Source of the DNA: Coriobacteriales bacterium OH1046
Lineage (GTDB): Bacteria; Actinomycetota; Coriobacteriia; Coriobacteriales; Atopobiaceae
DNA length: 64,000 nt
Direction of reading: 5' to 3'
Assembly: GCA_004010535.1 (NCBI GenBank)
Contig: RQYE01000009.1
Coordinates: 32,001-96,000, forward strand
Position 1 is the first letter of the stretch, and every line of letters starts with the position of its first letter. The notes under the pieces were generated by a model. That model saw only the letters and a list, made by a program, of their open reading frames with translations. It was not told the DNA's origin and did no database searches. Made by a program: the position numbers and the translations under genes. This document shows positions 19,009-28,690 of the stretch, in pieces.

Positions 19009-20937
19009 TTACAACTCCTCGAGCTCCGCCAGCCAGAGCGACGAGCGTGCATCGGAGGGCATGCGCAGGTCTCCACGCGGAGAGATGCCCACCGATCCCA
19101 CCGCAGGCCCGTCAGGCAGGCAGCTGCGCTTGAACTGCTGAGAGAAGAACCTGCGGTAGAAGACCTTGAGCCACGTGAGGATGGCAGCCTTGTCGTATGT
19201 ATCTCCGAATGCTGCGCACGCCAGACGATAGACCTTGCCGGGCGCGAATGAGCGGCGCAGCACCTGGTAGATGAAGAAATCATGCAGTTCGTAGGGGCCG
19301 ACCAAGTCCTCGGTCTTCTGGGCGATGGTGCCATCGGCCTGCGCGGGCAGGAGCTCGGGCGAGACGGGCGTGTCGAGCACATCGTAGAGCACGGAGCTCT
19401 CCATCTCATCGCTGCAGGTATCGGCCACGTAGCGCACGAGATGGCGTACGAGGGTCTTGGGGATGGCGGCGTTGACGCCGTACATGCTCATATGGTCGCC
19501 GTTGTACGTGGTCCAGCCGAGCACCAGCTCGGAAAGGTCGCCCGTGCCGATCACGAGACCGCCCTCCTGATTGGCAAGATCCATGAGGATCTGGGTGCGC
19601 TCGCGCGCCTGCGCGTTCTCGTAGGTGGCATCGTGTTCCGTCTCGCCATGCCCTATATCGAAGAAGTGCTGGCGTACCGAGTCGGCGATGGAAATCTCGC
19701 GCAGCTCGGCACCTGCGGCAGTGGCGAGCGAGCACGCGTTGTTGTAGGTACGGCCCGTGGTGCCGAATCCCGGCATGGTGACGGCGATGATACCCGCCCG
19801 GTCGAGACCGAGCAGATCGAAGGCGCGCACGGTCACGAGCAGGGCGAGCGTGGAATCGAGGCCGCCCGAGAGGCCGAGGAGGGCGCGTGTCGTCCCGATA
19901 TGCTTGAGGCGCTTGGCGAGCGCATGGGCCTGGATGGCGAAGATCTCCTCGCAGCGTTCCCGGCGATCCGCTTCCCCATCGGGGATGAAGGGATGGGCGT
20001 CGATCGTGCGCGTGAGCTTGGTTGCACCGATCCCGAGCGAGAACGGCGTGACCGTATAGCCCGCAAGGCAGGCGTCAGCGCTGATCTCGAAGCCGGTGCG
20101 TCGACGACGCTCGGAGGCGATCAGGTCGACATCGATCTCGCTCGCGGCGATGCCGTCGCCGAAGGGAGCGGATTCCGCAAGCAGGCGGCCGCACTCGAAG
20201 ACCATGTTGCGACCATCGAAGACACCATCGGTGGTGGACTCGCCCCAACCCGCGTTGGCATAGGCGTAGGCGCAGGCCAAGCGCCTGCTCTGGGCCGAGA
20301 GGAGCGTGCGGCGCGATGCGCCCCTTCCCACGAGGGCTCCCGCTGCAGAGAGGCTCACGATGAGCGTGGCACCGGCAGCGGCATGCGCGATGGCAGGGCT
20401 GGCGGCGACCATGCTGTCCTCGCCGATCTCGGCCGCGATCACCAGCTTGGGCAGGGAATCGCACGCGAAAAGCTGGCGCACGCCGAAGGGGATCCCGTCG
20501 AAGCCTGCGAAGCTGATGGGGACCACGCCGTCGAAGCCCGCCATGAAGTGACGCCCCTCATAGAACTCGTTGTACGTGGGGATGTTCCGCTTGGGCACGA
20601 TGCCTATGATCTCGCCGCCGCAGAGGGCGACGGCGCAATCGTAGAGCTTGGCGTTCACGCACACGGGTGCGCCCACGAAGATGAGGGCATCGAGCTCGGC
20701 GGTCTGCTCGGCCAGATAGGCGAGGCCATCCTCCGCCGCAGCGAGGAGCGCTTCCTGGTAGAAGAGATCCCCGCAGGTATACGCCGTGATGCAGAGCTCG
20801 GGCAGGACCACGATCCTGCTGCCGCGATCGTTCACGGCGGCAGAGATGGCCTTGATGCACGAACCGACGTTGTACTCGACGTCGGCTACCCTGATGTCGG
20901 GCGTGAGTGCTGCGACGGGAACGAAACCGTACCTCAT
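19009..20937 (-). CDS. nadE: Glutamine-dependent NAD(+) synthase
   Basis: N-terminal nitrilase-like domain; ALLGLSGGLDSTLALLV; VIGTGDLSELVLGWTTYNGDHMSMYGVNAAIPKTLV. Confidence 0.95.
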   Translation of the reverse strand: MRYGFVPVAALTPDIRVADVEYNVGSCIKAISAAVNDRGSRIVVLPELCITAYTCGDLFYQEALLAAAEDGLAYLAEQTAELDALIFVGAPVCVNAKLYDCAVALCGGEIIGIVPKRNIPTYNEFYEGRHFMAGFDGVVPISFAGFDGIPFGVRQLFACDSLPKLVIAAEIGEDSMVAASPAIAHAAAGATLIVSLSAAGALVGRGASRRTLLSAQSRRLACAYAYANAGWGESTTDGVFDGRNMVFECGRLLAESAPFGDGIAASEIDVDLIASERRRRTGFEISADACLAGYTVTPFSLGIGATKLTRTIDAHPFIPDGEADRRERCEEIFAIQAHALAKRLKHIGTTRALLGLSGGLDSTLALLVTVRAFDLLGLDRAGIIAVTMPGFGTTGRTYNNACSLATAAGAELREISIADSVRQHFFDIGHGETEHDATYENAQARERTQILMDLANQEGGLVIGTGDLSELVLGWTTYNGDHMSMYGVNAAIPKTLVRHLVRYVADTCSDEMESSVLYDVLDTPVSPELLPAQADGTIAQKTEDLVGPYELHDFFIYQVLRRSFAPGKVYRLACAAFGDTYDKAAILTWLKVFYRRFFSQQFKRSCLPDGPAVGSVGISPRGDLRMPSDARSSLWLAELEEL

Positions 20938-21001
20938 GATGGCCTCCTCGTGTGGCGTTCCTGTCTGTAATTATAGAGCGCGCGCGGAGGCGCTGGGGTT
21001 C

Positions 21002-23389
21002 TCAGCCCCGCACCGACCAGGTGCCGAGCGGAGCATTGGGATCGGCATCGAGCGAGAGGCCCTGGAAGCGTCCCGCCTTGTACGAGCGCAGGGCCACGAG
21101 CGCGATCATGGCGGCATTGTCGCCGCAGACCGAGAGGGGCGGCACGGTCACGCGCACGCCGCGTTTGCCGAACGCCTCGAGGTAGGCGGCGCGCAGGGCC
21201 GGGTTGGCCGCAACGCCGCCGCCCACGCAGAAGTCGGGCACGCCGTATTCCTCCACAGCCGCCACGGCCTTGGCAACCTGCACGTCCACCACCGCAGCTT
21301 GGAACGATGCTGCAAGATCGGGAAGGTTGATGGGCCTGCCCGCACGGTTCTCTCCTTCGATGTAGGTGATGACCGCGGTCTTGAGGCCCGAGAGCGAGAA
21401 GCGGTAATCGCGGCTATGCATCATGGCGCGCGGGAATGCGATGGCGCGCGGGTTGCCCTGCGTGGCCAGCTTGGAGATGATGGGGCCGCCCGGATATCCC
21501 AAGCCGAGCGCTTTGGCAACCTTATCGAACGCCTCGCCCACCGCATCGTCGATGGTGGTGCCCAGGATCTCGTAGTCGCCCCAAGCGCGCACATGCACGA
21601 GCATGGTGTTGCCACCCGAGACGAGGCTCGCCACGAAGGGCGGCTCGAGGTCGGGCGTCTCGAAGAGGTTGGCGAAGAGATGTCCCTCCAGGTGGTTCGC
21701 GGCGATGAGCGGCAGCCCCGTTGCGACGCAGAGCCCCTTGGCGAAGGCCACGCCCACCACGAGCGCGCCCACAAGGCCCGGACCTGCGGTGACGGCAACG
21801 GCGGACAGATCGCGCGGCACGAGCATGCCGCAACCGAGCGCTTCGCCGGCTTGTCTCAGCGCTTCCTCGAAGACGCCCACGATGGCCTCGGTGTGCTTGC
21901 GCGAGGCGATCTCGGGCACCACGCCGCCGAAGCGCGCGTGGAAGTCGATCTGGGTGGCGACGATACTCGAGAGCACGCGGCCTCCCGCATCGATGACTGC
22001 GATGGCCGTCTCGTCGCACGAGGATTCGATGGCGAGGATGAGGTCGCCCGCCTCGGCAAACGCCGTTCCCGCAGCCGCATCGCGCGGTGGGACCTCGATG
22101 GGCCAGGGACGGATGGATGCGCCGGGCTCGGTAAGCGCGCCATCGTTAGTTGTGAGAAGCGGCAGCCTCGCGGCCATGATGAGGGCGTCGTGGCCGGAGC
22201 CGTAGTAGCCGGGGCGCCGCCCTGCCTGCGCGAAGCCGAGGGCCCCATAAAGCGCACGGGCGGGAGCATTATCCGCATCCACCTCGAGCGAGGCGGTCTG
22301 GGCATTGAGCATCTGGGCATCGTAGGCGAGACGTGCGAGCAGGCGCGTCGCGATGCCCTCGCGGCGCCGTCCATCGTCCACCACCACGTCGGCGATCTCG
22401 AAATCATCGCCTGCGAGCACGCCGCCCGCGAAACCGATGATGGTGCCGCGATCGTGCGCCACCCACCAGCTGCGACCGGGCTGTGCGAGCTCGTCCTCGA
22501 ACATCCGGCGCGTCCAGGAAACATGGGGCGCGCCGCTGAAAGCACGGGCCTCGAGCTGGGCGACCTGCTCCACGTCGTTGATCGACATAGGCCTGAGCTG
22601 CAGGTGGATATCGGCTAGGGCATCTGCGGTGCCGGTTGTGGCGACGCTCGGCGGCTCTGCCATGCCCAGCCTCTTACGCTCGTTCTCCTCCGCATCCGAG
22701 AGGCGCGTGTATATCGGTAGAACAAGCGCCGGATCTCCCGAAGCTGCCCTCCCGTCCATGCCGGAGGCTGCGGCGGCGTGCAAAAGCCCCTCCCCGCTCG
22801 GATACCAGAGCGCCTCGTCAAGATAGCGGGCGAACCCCGCCTTTTCGAAACGCGCCTTGTGCTTCTTGAGGCCGTCGCCCGAGAGCACCAGCCCGCCACG
22901 GTCGCCGCGCTCGTTCCACGCCGCCACGCAGGGATCGACCTTGGCGACGCTCTCGGCCGCGAAGGCACGCTGCGGTCCGTCCTCATCGAGCAGATAGACG
23001 CCGGGGTACACCTCGCCGCGCATCGCATCGCCCACCACGCCGAGAAGCCCGCGTTCCCCTGCCAGCCAAGCCGTCCATGCAACCGCATCGAGCGTCGAGG
23101 CACCGTAGAGCGCACAACCCAGCCCGCAGGCGATACCCTTGGCCGTGGCGATCCCGATGCGCACGCCCGTGAACGAGCCCGGCCCGCGCCCGACGATGAC
23201 GGCATCCATGTCCGCCATCGTAAGGCCAGCTTGCCCGAGCGCATCGAGCAGGCTGCCCGTGAGCTCCACGTTGGACATGCGGCGGCACAGGTGATCGCGG
23301 CTGGCGAGCAGCTGTACCGCACCGCCATCGATCCTGCCCACGGTAGCGCAGAGCATGTCGGTGGAGGTGTCGAGCGCGATGACGGTCAT
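21002..23389 (-). CDS. TsaB-RimI-TsaD trifunctional fusion
   Basis: TsaB: MTVIALDTSTDMLCATVG...GRGPGSFTGVRIGIATAKG; RimI GNAT: VVDDGRRREGIATRLL; TsaD: ILAIESSCDETAIAVI, VPEIASRKHTEAI, VSGGNTML. Confidence 0.93.
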   Translation of the reverse strand: MTVIALDTSTDMLCATVGRIDGGAVQLLASRDHLCRRMSNVELTGSLLDALGQAGLTMADMDAVIVGRGPGSFTGVRIGIATAKGIACGLGCALYGASTLDAVAWTAWLAGERGLLGVVGDAMRGEVYPGVYLLDEDGPQRAFAAESVAKVDPCVAAWNERGDRGGLVLSGDGLKKHKARFEKAGFARYLDEALWYPSGEGLLHAAAASGMDGRAASGDPALVLPIYTRLSDAEENERKRLGMAEPPSVATTGTADALADIHLQLRPMSINDVEQVAQLEARAFSGAPHVSWTRRMFEDELAQPGRSWWVAHDRGTIIGFAGGVLAGDDFEIADVVVDDGRRREGIATRLLARLAYDAQMLNAQTASLEVDADNAPARALYGALGFAQAGRRPGYYGSGHDALIMAARLPLLTTNDGALTEPGASIRPWPIEVPPRDAAAGTAFAEAGDLILAIESSCDETAIAVIDAGGRVLSSIVATQIDFHARFGGVVPEIASRKHTEAIVGVFEEALRQAGEALGCGMLVPRDLSAVAVTAGPGLVGALVVGVAFAKGLCVATGLPLIAANHLEGHLFANLFETPDLEPPFVASLVSGGNTMLVHVRAWGDYEILGTTIDDAVGEAFDKVAKALGLGYPGGPIISKLATQGNPRAIAFPRAMMHSRDYRFSLSGLKTAVITYIEGENRAGRPINLPDLAASFQAAVVDVQVAKAVAAVEEYGVPDFCVGGGVAANPALRAAYLEAFGKRGVRVTVPPLSVCGDNAAMIALVALRSYKAGRFQGLSLDADPNAPLGTWSVRG

Positions 23390-23548
23390 GGTTCTCTCCA
23401 AGGCGATCATCCATCCTAGGCGCAGAGTCTTATGCACGGATAGTGTACGCCGTAACGCATGGGATCGCAGTCCCCAAAAATATATTGCGCGCGATTTAAT
23501 TTTGTGCTATATATTTTATCGATGCAGTTGGATAAGAAAGGATTTCCC

Positions 23549-24091
23549 ATGAACGTCTACGATTTCACCGTTCTCGCCAAAGACGGCAGCGAGGTCAGCC
23601 TCAAGGACTACGCGGGCAAGGTCCTCCTCATCGTCAATACCGCCACCGGCTGCGGCTTCACACCCCAGTACGAGGATCTCGAGCGCATCTACGCAACCTA
23701 TCGCGAGCAGGGCTTCGAGATCCTCGACTTCCCCTGCAACCAGTTCGCCAACCAGGCACCCGAGTCCGATGATGAGATCACGGCCTTCTGCACGCTCAAA
23801 TTCGGGACCGAATTCCCCCAGTTCAAGAAGATCGACGTCAACGGCGATACCGCCGATCCCCTCTTCGCGGCCCTTGCCACCGAGATGCCCTTCAAGGGCT
23901 TCGGCACGGGTATCAAGAACGCAGCCCTCAGCAAGTTCGCGTCCATGAACAACAAGGCCTTCGGCGAGAAGTGCTATGTTGGTTGGAACTTCACGAAGTT
24001 CTTGATCGACCGCACGGGCGCCCTTGTCCGCCGCTTCGAGCCCACGGTCGATATGGCCGAGGTCGAGAAGGCCATTAAGGAGCAGCTGTAA
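23549..24091 (+). CDS. Glutathione peroxidase-family (probably thioredoxin-dependent) peroxidase
   Basis: MNVYDFTVLAKDGSEVSLKDYAGKVLLIVNTATGCGFTPQYEDLE...FPCNQF...VGWNFTKFLID. Confidence 0.93.
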   Translation: MNVYDFTVLAKDGSEVSLKDYAGKVLLIVNTATGCGFTPQYEDLERIYATYREQGFEILDFPCNQFANQAPESDDEITAFCTLKFGTEFPQFKKIDVNGDTADPLFAALATEMPFKGFGTGIKNAALSKFASMNNKAFGEKCYVGWNFTKFLIDRTGALVRRFEPTVDMAEVEKAIKEQL

Positions 24092-24102
24092 CGACGAGTA
24101 GG

Positions 24103-24131
24103 CGTTGGCGGGGAAGGCTTCCCCGCCAACG
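24103..24131 (+). terminator. 13-bp perfect stem-loop between GPx and CDF genes (terminator or 5'UTR structure)
   Basis: CGTTGGCGGGGAA-GGC-TTCCCCGCCAACG; no T-tract; RBS of next gene follows directly. Confidence 0.6.
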
Positions 24132-24145
24132 GAAAGAGGACCGCG

Positions 24146-25279
24146 ATGGCAGTTGGGCAGACGGTAGGGCGCGAGACGCAGATCATCCGCACGAGCATGG
24201 TCGGCATCGTCGCCAACGTGGCACTCGCTGCGTTCAAGGCGGCTGTCGGATCGCTCTCCTCTTCCATCGCCATCGTCCTCGATGCGGTCAACAACCTCTC
24301 CGACGCGCTGTCCTCCTTCATCACCATCCTGGGGACCAAGCTCGCGGCCAAAGCTCCCGACCGCAACCACCCCTATGGCCACGGCCGCGCCGAATACCTC
24401 ACGACCATCGTCATCGCGGTCATCGTGCTCGGCGCAGGCCTCTCCTCCCTCAAAGAGTCCATAGAGCGCATCGTCCATCCCGAGCAACCGAGCTACGAGA
24501 CGGCCATGCTGCTCATCATAGCCGTCGCCGTTGTCGCCAAGATCGTCCTCGGGCGCCACTTCGAGAAGCGCGGGCAGGCGCTCGGCTCCGATACGCTCGT
24601 CGCCTCGGGTGCGGATGCCACCATGGACGCCCTCGTCTCCTCTGCCACGCTCGCCGCAGCTCTCATCAACATGTTCACCGGGCTGTCCCTCGAGGCGTGG
24701 CTCGGCATCGCCATCTCCATCCTCATCATCAAGACCGGTATCGATATCCTGCGCGAGGCGCTCGACAAGATCCTCGGCAAGCGCATCGATGCTGCCATCG
24801 CAACGGACATCAAAAAGACCGTGTGCGGAATCGACGGCGTGCTCGGCGCCTACGACCTCGTCCTCAACGACTATGGCCCCGAGAACTCCATGGGCGGCAT
24901 CCATGTGGAGGTGGACGAGCATCTCACCGCCAAGGAGATCGACCGCATGACGCGCCGCATACAGCAGGCGGTATTCGCCAAGCACCGCATCGTCCTGCAC
25001 ACCGTAGGCATCTATTCGGTCAACACCGCTTGCGATGCCGCCGACGACGTTGCCGCCATCCGCACCGAACTCGAGCAGATCACCGCTGCGGAACCCTATG
25101 TGCTGCAGACGCACGGCCTCTACGTCGACACGAACGCCAAGATGGTGCTCTTCGACATCGTCGTAAGCTTCGACGCACCCGACCGCGAGGCCGTATGCGC
25201 GCGCGTGATGCAGACGCTCGACGAGACCTTCCCTGTCTACCGATTCAAGACGACCTTGGATGCCGACATCAGCGACTGA
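24146..25279 (+). CDS. Cation diffusion facilitator family transporter
   Basis: Six-TM protein; VLDAVNNLSDALSS, DRNHPYGHGRAEYL, C-terminal cytosolic domain. Confidence 0.92.
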   Translation: MAVGQTVGRETQIIRTSMVGIVANVALAAFKAAVGSLSSSIAIVLDAVNNLSDALSSFITILGTKLAAKAPDRNHPYGHGRAEYLTTIVIAVIVLGAGLSSLKESIERIVHPEQPSYETAMLLIIAVAVVAKIVLGRHFEKRGQALGSDTLVASGADATMDALVSSATLAAALINMFTGLSLEAWLGIAISILIIKTGIDILREALDKILGKRIDAAIATDIKKTVCGIDGVLGAYDLVLNDYGPENSMGGIHVEVDEHLTAKEIDRMTRRIQQAVFAKHRIVLHTVGIYSVNTACDAADDVAAIRTELEQITAAEPYVLQTHGLYVDTNAKMVLFDIVVSFDAPDREAVCARVMQTLDETFPVYRFKTTLDADISD

Positions 25280-25297
25280 GAGGTCCGGATCGATCCT

Positions 25298-27559
25298 CTA
25301 CCGGGAAAGATGCCAGATATCATCGTCGTACTGGGCAATCGTGCGGTCGGACGAGAAGAACCCCGCCTTGGCGATGTTCACGAGCGCCTTGCGCCCCCAT
25401 GCACGCTCGTCTTGGATATCGGCGAGGACGCGCTCCTTCGTCGCGCAGTAGTCCGCGAAGTCGGGGAAGGTCATGAACCAGTCCTTGTGGATAAGCTCGG
25501 ACTGCAGGCGGCCGAGGCTCTCCGCATCGCCCACGGCGAGCATCTCGGGTCCGGCGAGGAAATCGACGGCCGCCTTGATGCTGTCATCCTCCTCGTAGTA
25601 CGCGCGGGGATTGTAGCTGCCCGTGCGGTAGCGCTCGATCACGGTAGCCGAATCATCGCCGAAGCTGTAGATGTTGTCTGACCCCACGAGTCGGGCGATC
25701 TCGACGTTGGCCCCATCCATGGTCCCCAGCGTCACCGCGCCGTTGAGCATGAACTTCATGTTGCCCGTACCCGATGCCTCCTTCGATGCCAGGCTGATCT
25801 GCTCGGAGATGTCCGCTGCGGGGATGAGTTTCTCGGCGGCGGTCACGTTGTAGTCCTCGATCATGACCACCTGCAGGCACTCGCTGGCAACGGGATCTTG
25901 GGCGATAACGCCGCCCAAGCAGATGATGGCATGGATGATGTCCTTGGCAACGGTGTAAGCGGGCGCTGCCTTGGCCCCGAAGATCACCGTGACCTTGCGC
26001 TGCGGCAGCTCCCCCGCGAGGATGCGCTGGTAGGCGCAGATGGCCCAGAGCAGGTTGAGCTGCTGGCGCTTGTACTCGTGCAGCCGTTTCGCCTGCACGT
26101 CGAAGACCGATCCGGGATCGATGACGGTACCTTGGTGCTCGAGCATCCAATCGGCGAAGCGCTCCTTGTTACCATGCTTGACCACGGCGAGCTCGTGCAG
26201 GAACCCCTCGTCGTCAGCATAGGGCAGCAGGGCCTCCAACCGGCCCGCATCGGTCTTCCAGCCCTCTCCGATCTTGGATGAGACGAGCGCGGCGAGCGCG
26301 GGATTGCACGCCGTCATCCAGCGGCGGAAGGTGATGCCGTTGGTCTTGTTGTTGAACTTCTCGGGATAGATCTTATGGAAGGGCGCGAGCTCGGTCTCTT
26401 CGAGGATCTGGGTGTGGAGCTCGGCCACACCGTTGACGGAGTGGGAGAAGTGTATGTCGATATTGGCCATGTGGACGTTGCCGTAATCGTCGATCACCCT
26501 CGTGAAGGGGTCGGCCCCCCGCTTTGCCGCAAAGGCATCGAGCTCTTGGATGATGGGTACGAGCTGCGGAACCGCACGCTCCAGATAGGATAGGGGCCAC
26601 GTCTCGAGAGCCTCCGCGAGGATCGTGTGGTTCGTGTAAGCGCAGACGCCTTGGATGATGCCCAACGCCTCCTCCATGCCGATACCGCGCTCCCCGAGCA
26701 GCCTCACCAGTTCGGGAATGACCATCGTGGGATGGGTGTCGTTGATCTGCACGGCCGCATAGTCCGCAAGATCGTGCAGGTCGCTGCCGCGTTCCACACA
26801 CTCGTCGAGCATGAGTTGGGCTGCGTTGCTCGCCATGAAATACTCTTGGTACACACGCAGGATGCGGCCTGCCTCGTCGGAGTCGTCGGGATAGAGGAAG
26901 AGCGTGAGGTTCTTCTCGACGTGGTTCTTGTCGAAGTTGATGCGATCGTGGATGAGGCGCTCGTCTGCGCTATCGACATCGAAGAGGCGCAGGCGCCCGC
27001 ATTTCGAGCCATAGCCCGTGACATCCAGCTCGTACATGGTCGAGGTCATGTCGAAGCCGCCGAAGCTCACCGTGTAGTGGCGCTCGCACCGGCGCATCCA
27101 GCTCTCGTGACCCCAGCTGAGCCAGTAGTCGGGCGACTCGTATTGTTTGCGCTCGGCGAAGCTCTGCTTGAAGAGCCCGCAATGGTAGGCAAGCCCCACA
27201 CCGTCGGCCGGCAGCCCGAGCGTCGCGCAGGAGTCCATGAAGCAGGCTGCGAGACGGCCGAGACCGCCGTTGCCCAACGACGGCTCGTGCTCGAATTCCT
27301 CGAGCTCGGAGAGATCCTTGCCGGCGGCTGCAAGCTCGTCGCGCACGGAATCGTAGAGTCCCAGGTTGATGAGATTGTTGCTCATCAACTTGCCGATGAG
27401 AAATTCTGCGGAGATGTAGTAGAGCTTCTTCTTGCCTTCGTTGTAACCCTTAGCGCGGGCGGCATCGGAGCTCAGGTCGAGCAGTGCATTGAAGAGCTCG
27501 AGGCTCGTGCATGCGGAGAGCGGCTTGCCAACGTAGGAAGCCAGGTGGAGTTCGGCCAT
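25298..27559 (-). CDS. glgP: Glycogen/starch/alpha-glucan phosphorylase
   Basis: PLP-site EASGTGNMKFMLNGAVTLGTMDGANVEI; YEFKRQ-type motif LHEYKRQQLN. Confidence 0.96.
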   Translation of the reverse strand: MAELHLASYVGKPLSACTSLELFNALLDLSSDAARAKGYNEGKKKLYYISAEFLIGKLMSNNLINLGLYDSVRDELAAAGKDLSELEEFEHEPSLGNGGLGRLAACFMDSCATLGLPADGVGLAYHCGLFKQSFAERKQYESPDYWLSWGHESWMRRCERHYTVSFGGFDMTSTMYELDVTGYGSKCGRLRLFDVDSADERLIHDRINFDKNHVEKNLTLFLYPDDSDEAGRILRVYQEYFMASNAAQLMLDECVERGSDLHDLADYAAVQINDTHPTMVIPELVRLLGERGIGMEEALGIIQGVCAYTNHTILAEALETWPLSYLERAVPQLVPIIQELDAFAAKRGADPFTRVIDDYGNVHMANIDIHFSHSVNGVAELHTQILEETELAPFHKIYPEKFNNKTNGITFRRWMTACNPALAALVSSKIGEGWKTDAGRLEALLPYADDEGFLHELAVVKHGNKERFADWMLEHQGTVIDPGSVFDVQAKRLHEYKRQQLNLLWAICAYQRILAGELPQRKVTVIFGAKAAPAYTVAKDIIHAIICLGGVIAQDPVASECLQVVMIEDYNVTAAEKLIPAADISEQISLASKEASGTGNMKFMLNGAVTLGTMDGANVEIARLVGSDNIYSFGDDSATVIERYRTGSYNPRAYYEEDDSIKAAVDFLAGPEMLAVGDAESLGRLQSELIHKDWFMTFPDFADYCATKERVLADIQDERAWGRKALVNIAKAGFFSSDRTIAQYDDDIWHLSR

Positions 27560-27664
27560 GATACGGACCTCCCGAGGTAGACGTGAATCGGGGGCACTGC
27601 GGCGGGAGTCCTTCCCGCCCGATACCCGAAACCTGCACTATACCCGCAATGATCATCATGTATC

Positions 27665-27693
27665 TTGCACAAATCCGGTAAAATATTGCACAA
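27665..27693. promoter_or_regulatory. Direct-repeat operator candidate, TTGCACAA x2 at 21-bp spacing
   Basis: TTGCACAA at 27665-27672 and 27686-27693 between divergent glgP and AraC genes. Confidence 0.6.
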
Positions 27694-27736
27694 TACTATC
27701 ATCAACGTACTGGATACGGGCAGGGAGGCGGACGCG

Positions 27737-28657
27737 GTGGAGTACGACGAGTACGTGCAGTACCGCGAGACCAAGCTGCACGAGCAGCCCGGCTTTCCCT
27801 ACAACACCTACCTCTGCACCATTCCCTTGGATTTCGACCGTGTCGCCCCCCATTGGCACGACCAGATGGAGATCGTCTACATCAAGCGCGGGAGCGGTGC
27901 CGTATCGGTCGATTTCGAGCGGTGCCCAGTGCGCGCGGGCTCGATCGTGGTGGTGCTGCCCGGCGAGATCCATGCCATAGAGGGCGATCCCGGGGTGCGC
28001 ATGGAATATGAGAACGTGATCTTCTCGCTCTCCATGCTCGGCGGAGGCGAGGAGGACGGGTGGTTCAGGGAGAGCATCCTTGGGCCGCTGCATGCGGGCA
28101 CGCTGCGTCCACCACGGCCCCTGCCCGAGGAAAGCGTCCTCTACGAAGAAGCGAAGAGGGCCCTCGATGCCTCGGATGCCGTCTGCACGGACCGGCTGCC
28201 GGGATATTCACTGCTCGTGAAGAGCAACCTCATGCTGCTGCTCCACGCCCTCTACGCCCACCGGCCCGAAGGGTCCCCCACCCCGCATCCCCATCCGACC
28301 GAGCAGCTCAAGGCGGTTCTCGAGGAGATCCGGCTCCACTACGGCGATCCGTTGGGGGTAGGCGATGCCGCGCGCCTCGCCGGCTACAGCGAGGCGCACC
28401 TCATGCGCATCTTCAAGCAGGTGACCGGCCAGACCTTCGTGGGCTACCTCAACGACTACCGGCTCTCGGCGGCGAGCTACTTCCTGAGGAAGACGGATGA
28501 CGCCATAAGCCGCATCGCCCGAAGCTGCGGGTTCGACAATCCCTCGTACTTCATCAGGAGGTTCAAGGCACGTTACGGCGTCACGCCCAGCGCGTACCGC
28601 AAAAGCGCCGGGGATGGCGGCCGCAGCGTCGGGCCGCCGGTCCAAGCGGCATCGTAG
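27737..28657 (+). CDS. AraC-family transcriptional regulator with cupin sensor domain
   Basis: Cupin-like N-terminus (HWHDQMEIVYIKRGSG); double HTH ending SRIARSCGFDNPSYFIRRFKARYGVTPSAYR; GTG start with AGGGAGG RBS. Confidence 0.88.
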   Translation: MEYDEYVQYRETKLHEQPGFPYNTYLCTIPLDFDRVAPHWHDQMEIVYIKRGSGAVSVDFERCPVRAGSIVVVLPGEIHAIEGDPGVRMEYENVIFSLSMLGGGEEDGWFRESILGPLHAGTLRPPRPLPEESVLYEEAKRALDASDAVCTDRLPGYSLLVKSNLMLLLHALYAHRPEGSPTPHPHPTEQLKAVLEEIRLHYGDPLGVGDAARLAGYSEAHLMRIFKQVTGQTFVGYLNDYRLSAASYFLRKTDDAISRIARSCGFDNPSYFIRRFKARYGVTPSAYRKSAGDGGRSVGPPVQAAS

Positions 28658-28690
28658 CAGCAGCATCGCAGAGCACTGGGGCTACCATCC

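Noticed and set aside
19282-22618. Long plus-strand ORFs opposite nadE and tsaBD (562 and 610 aa)
   Set aside because: Antisense to well-recognised genes; no family motifs.
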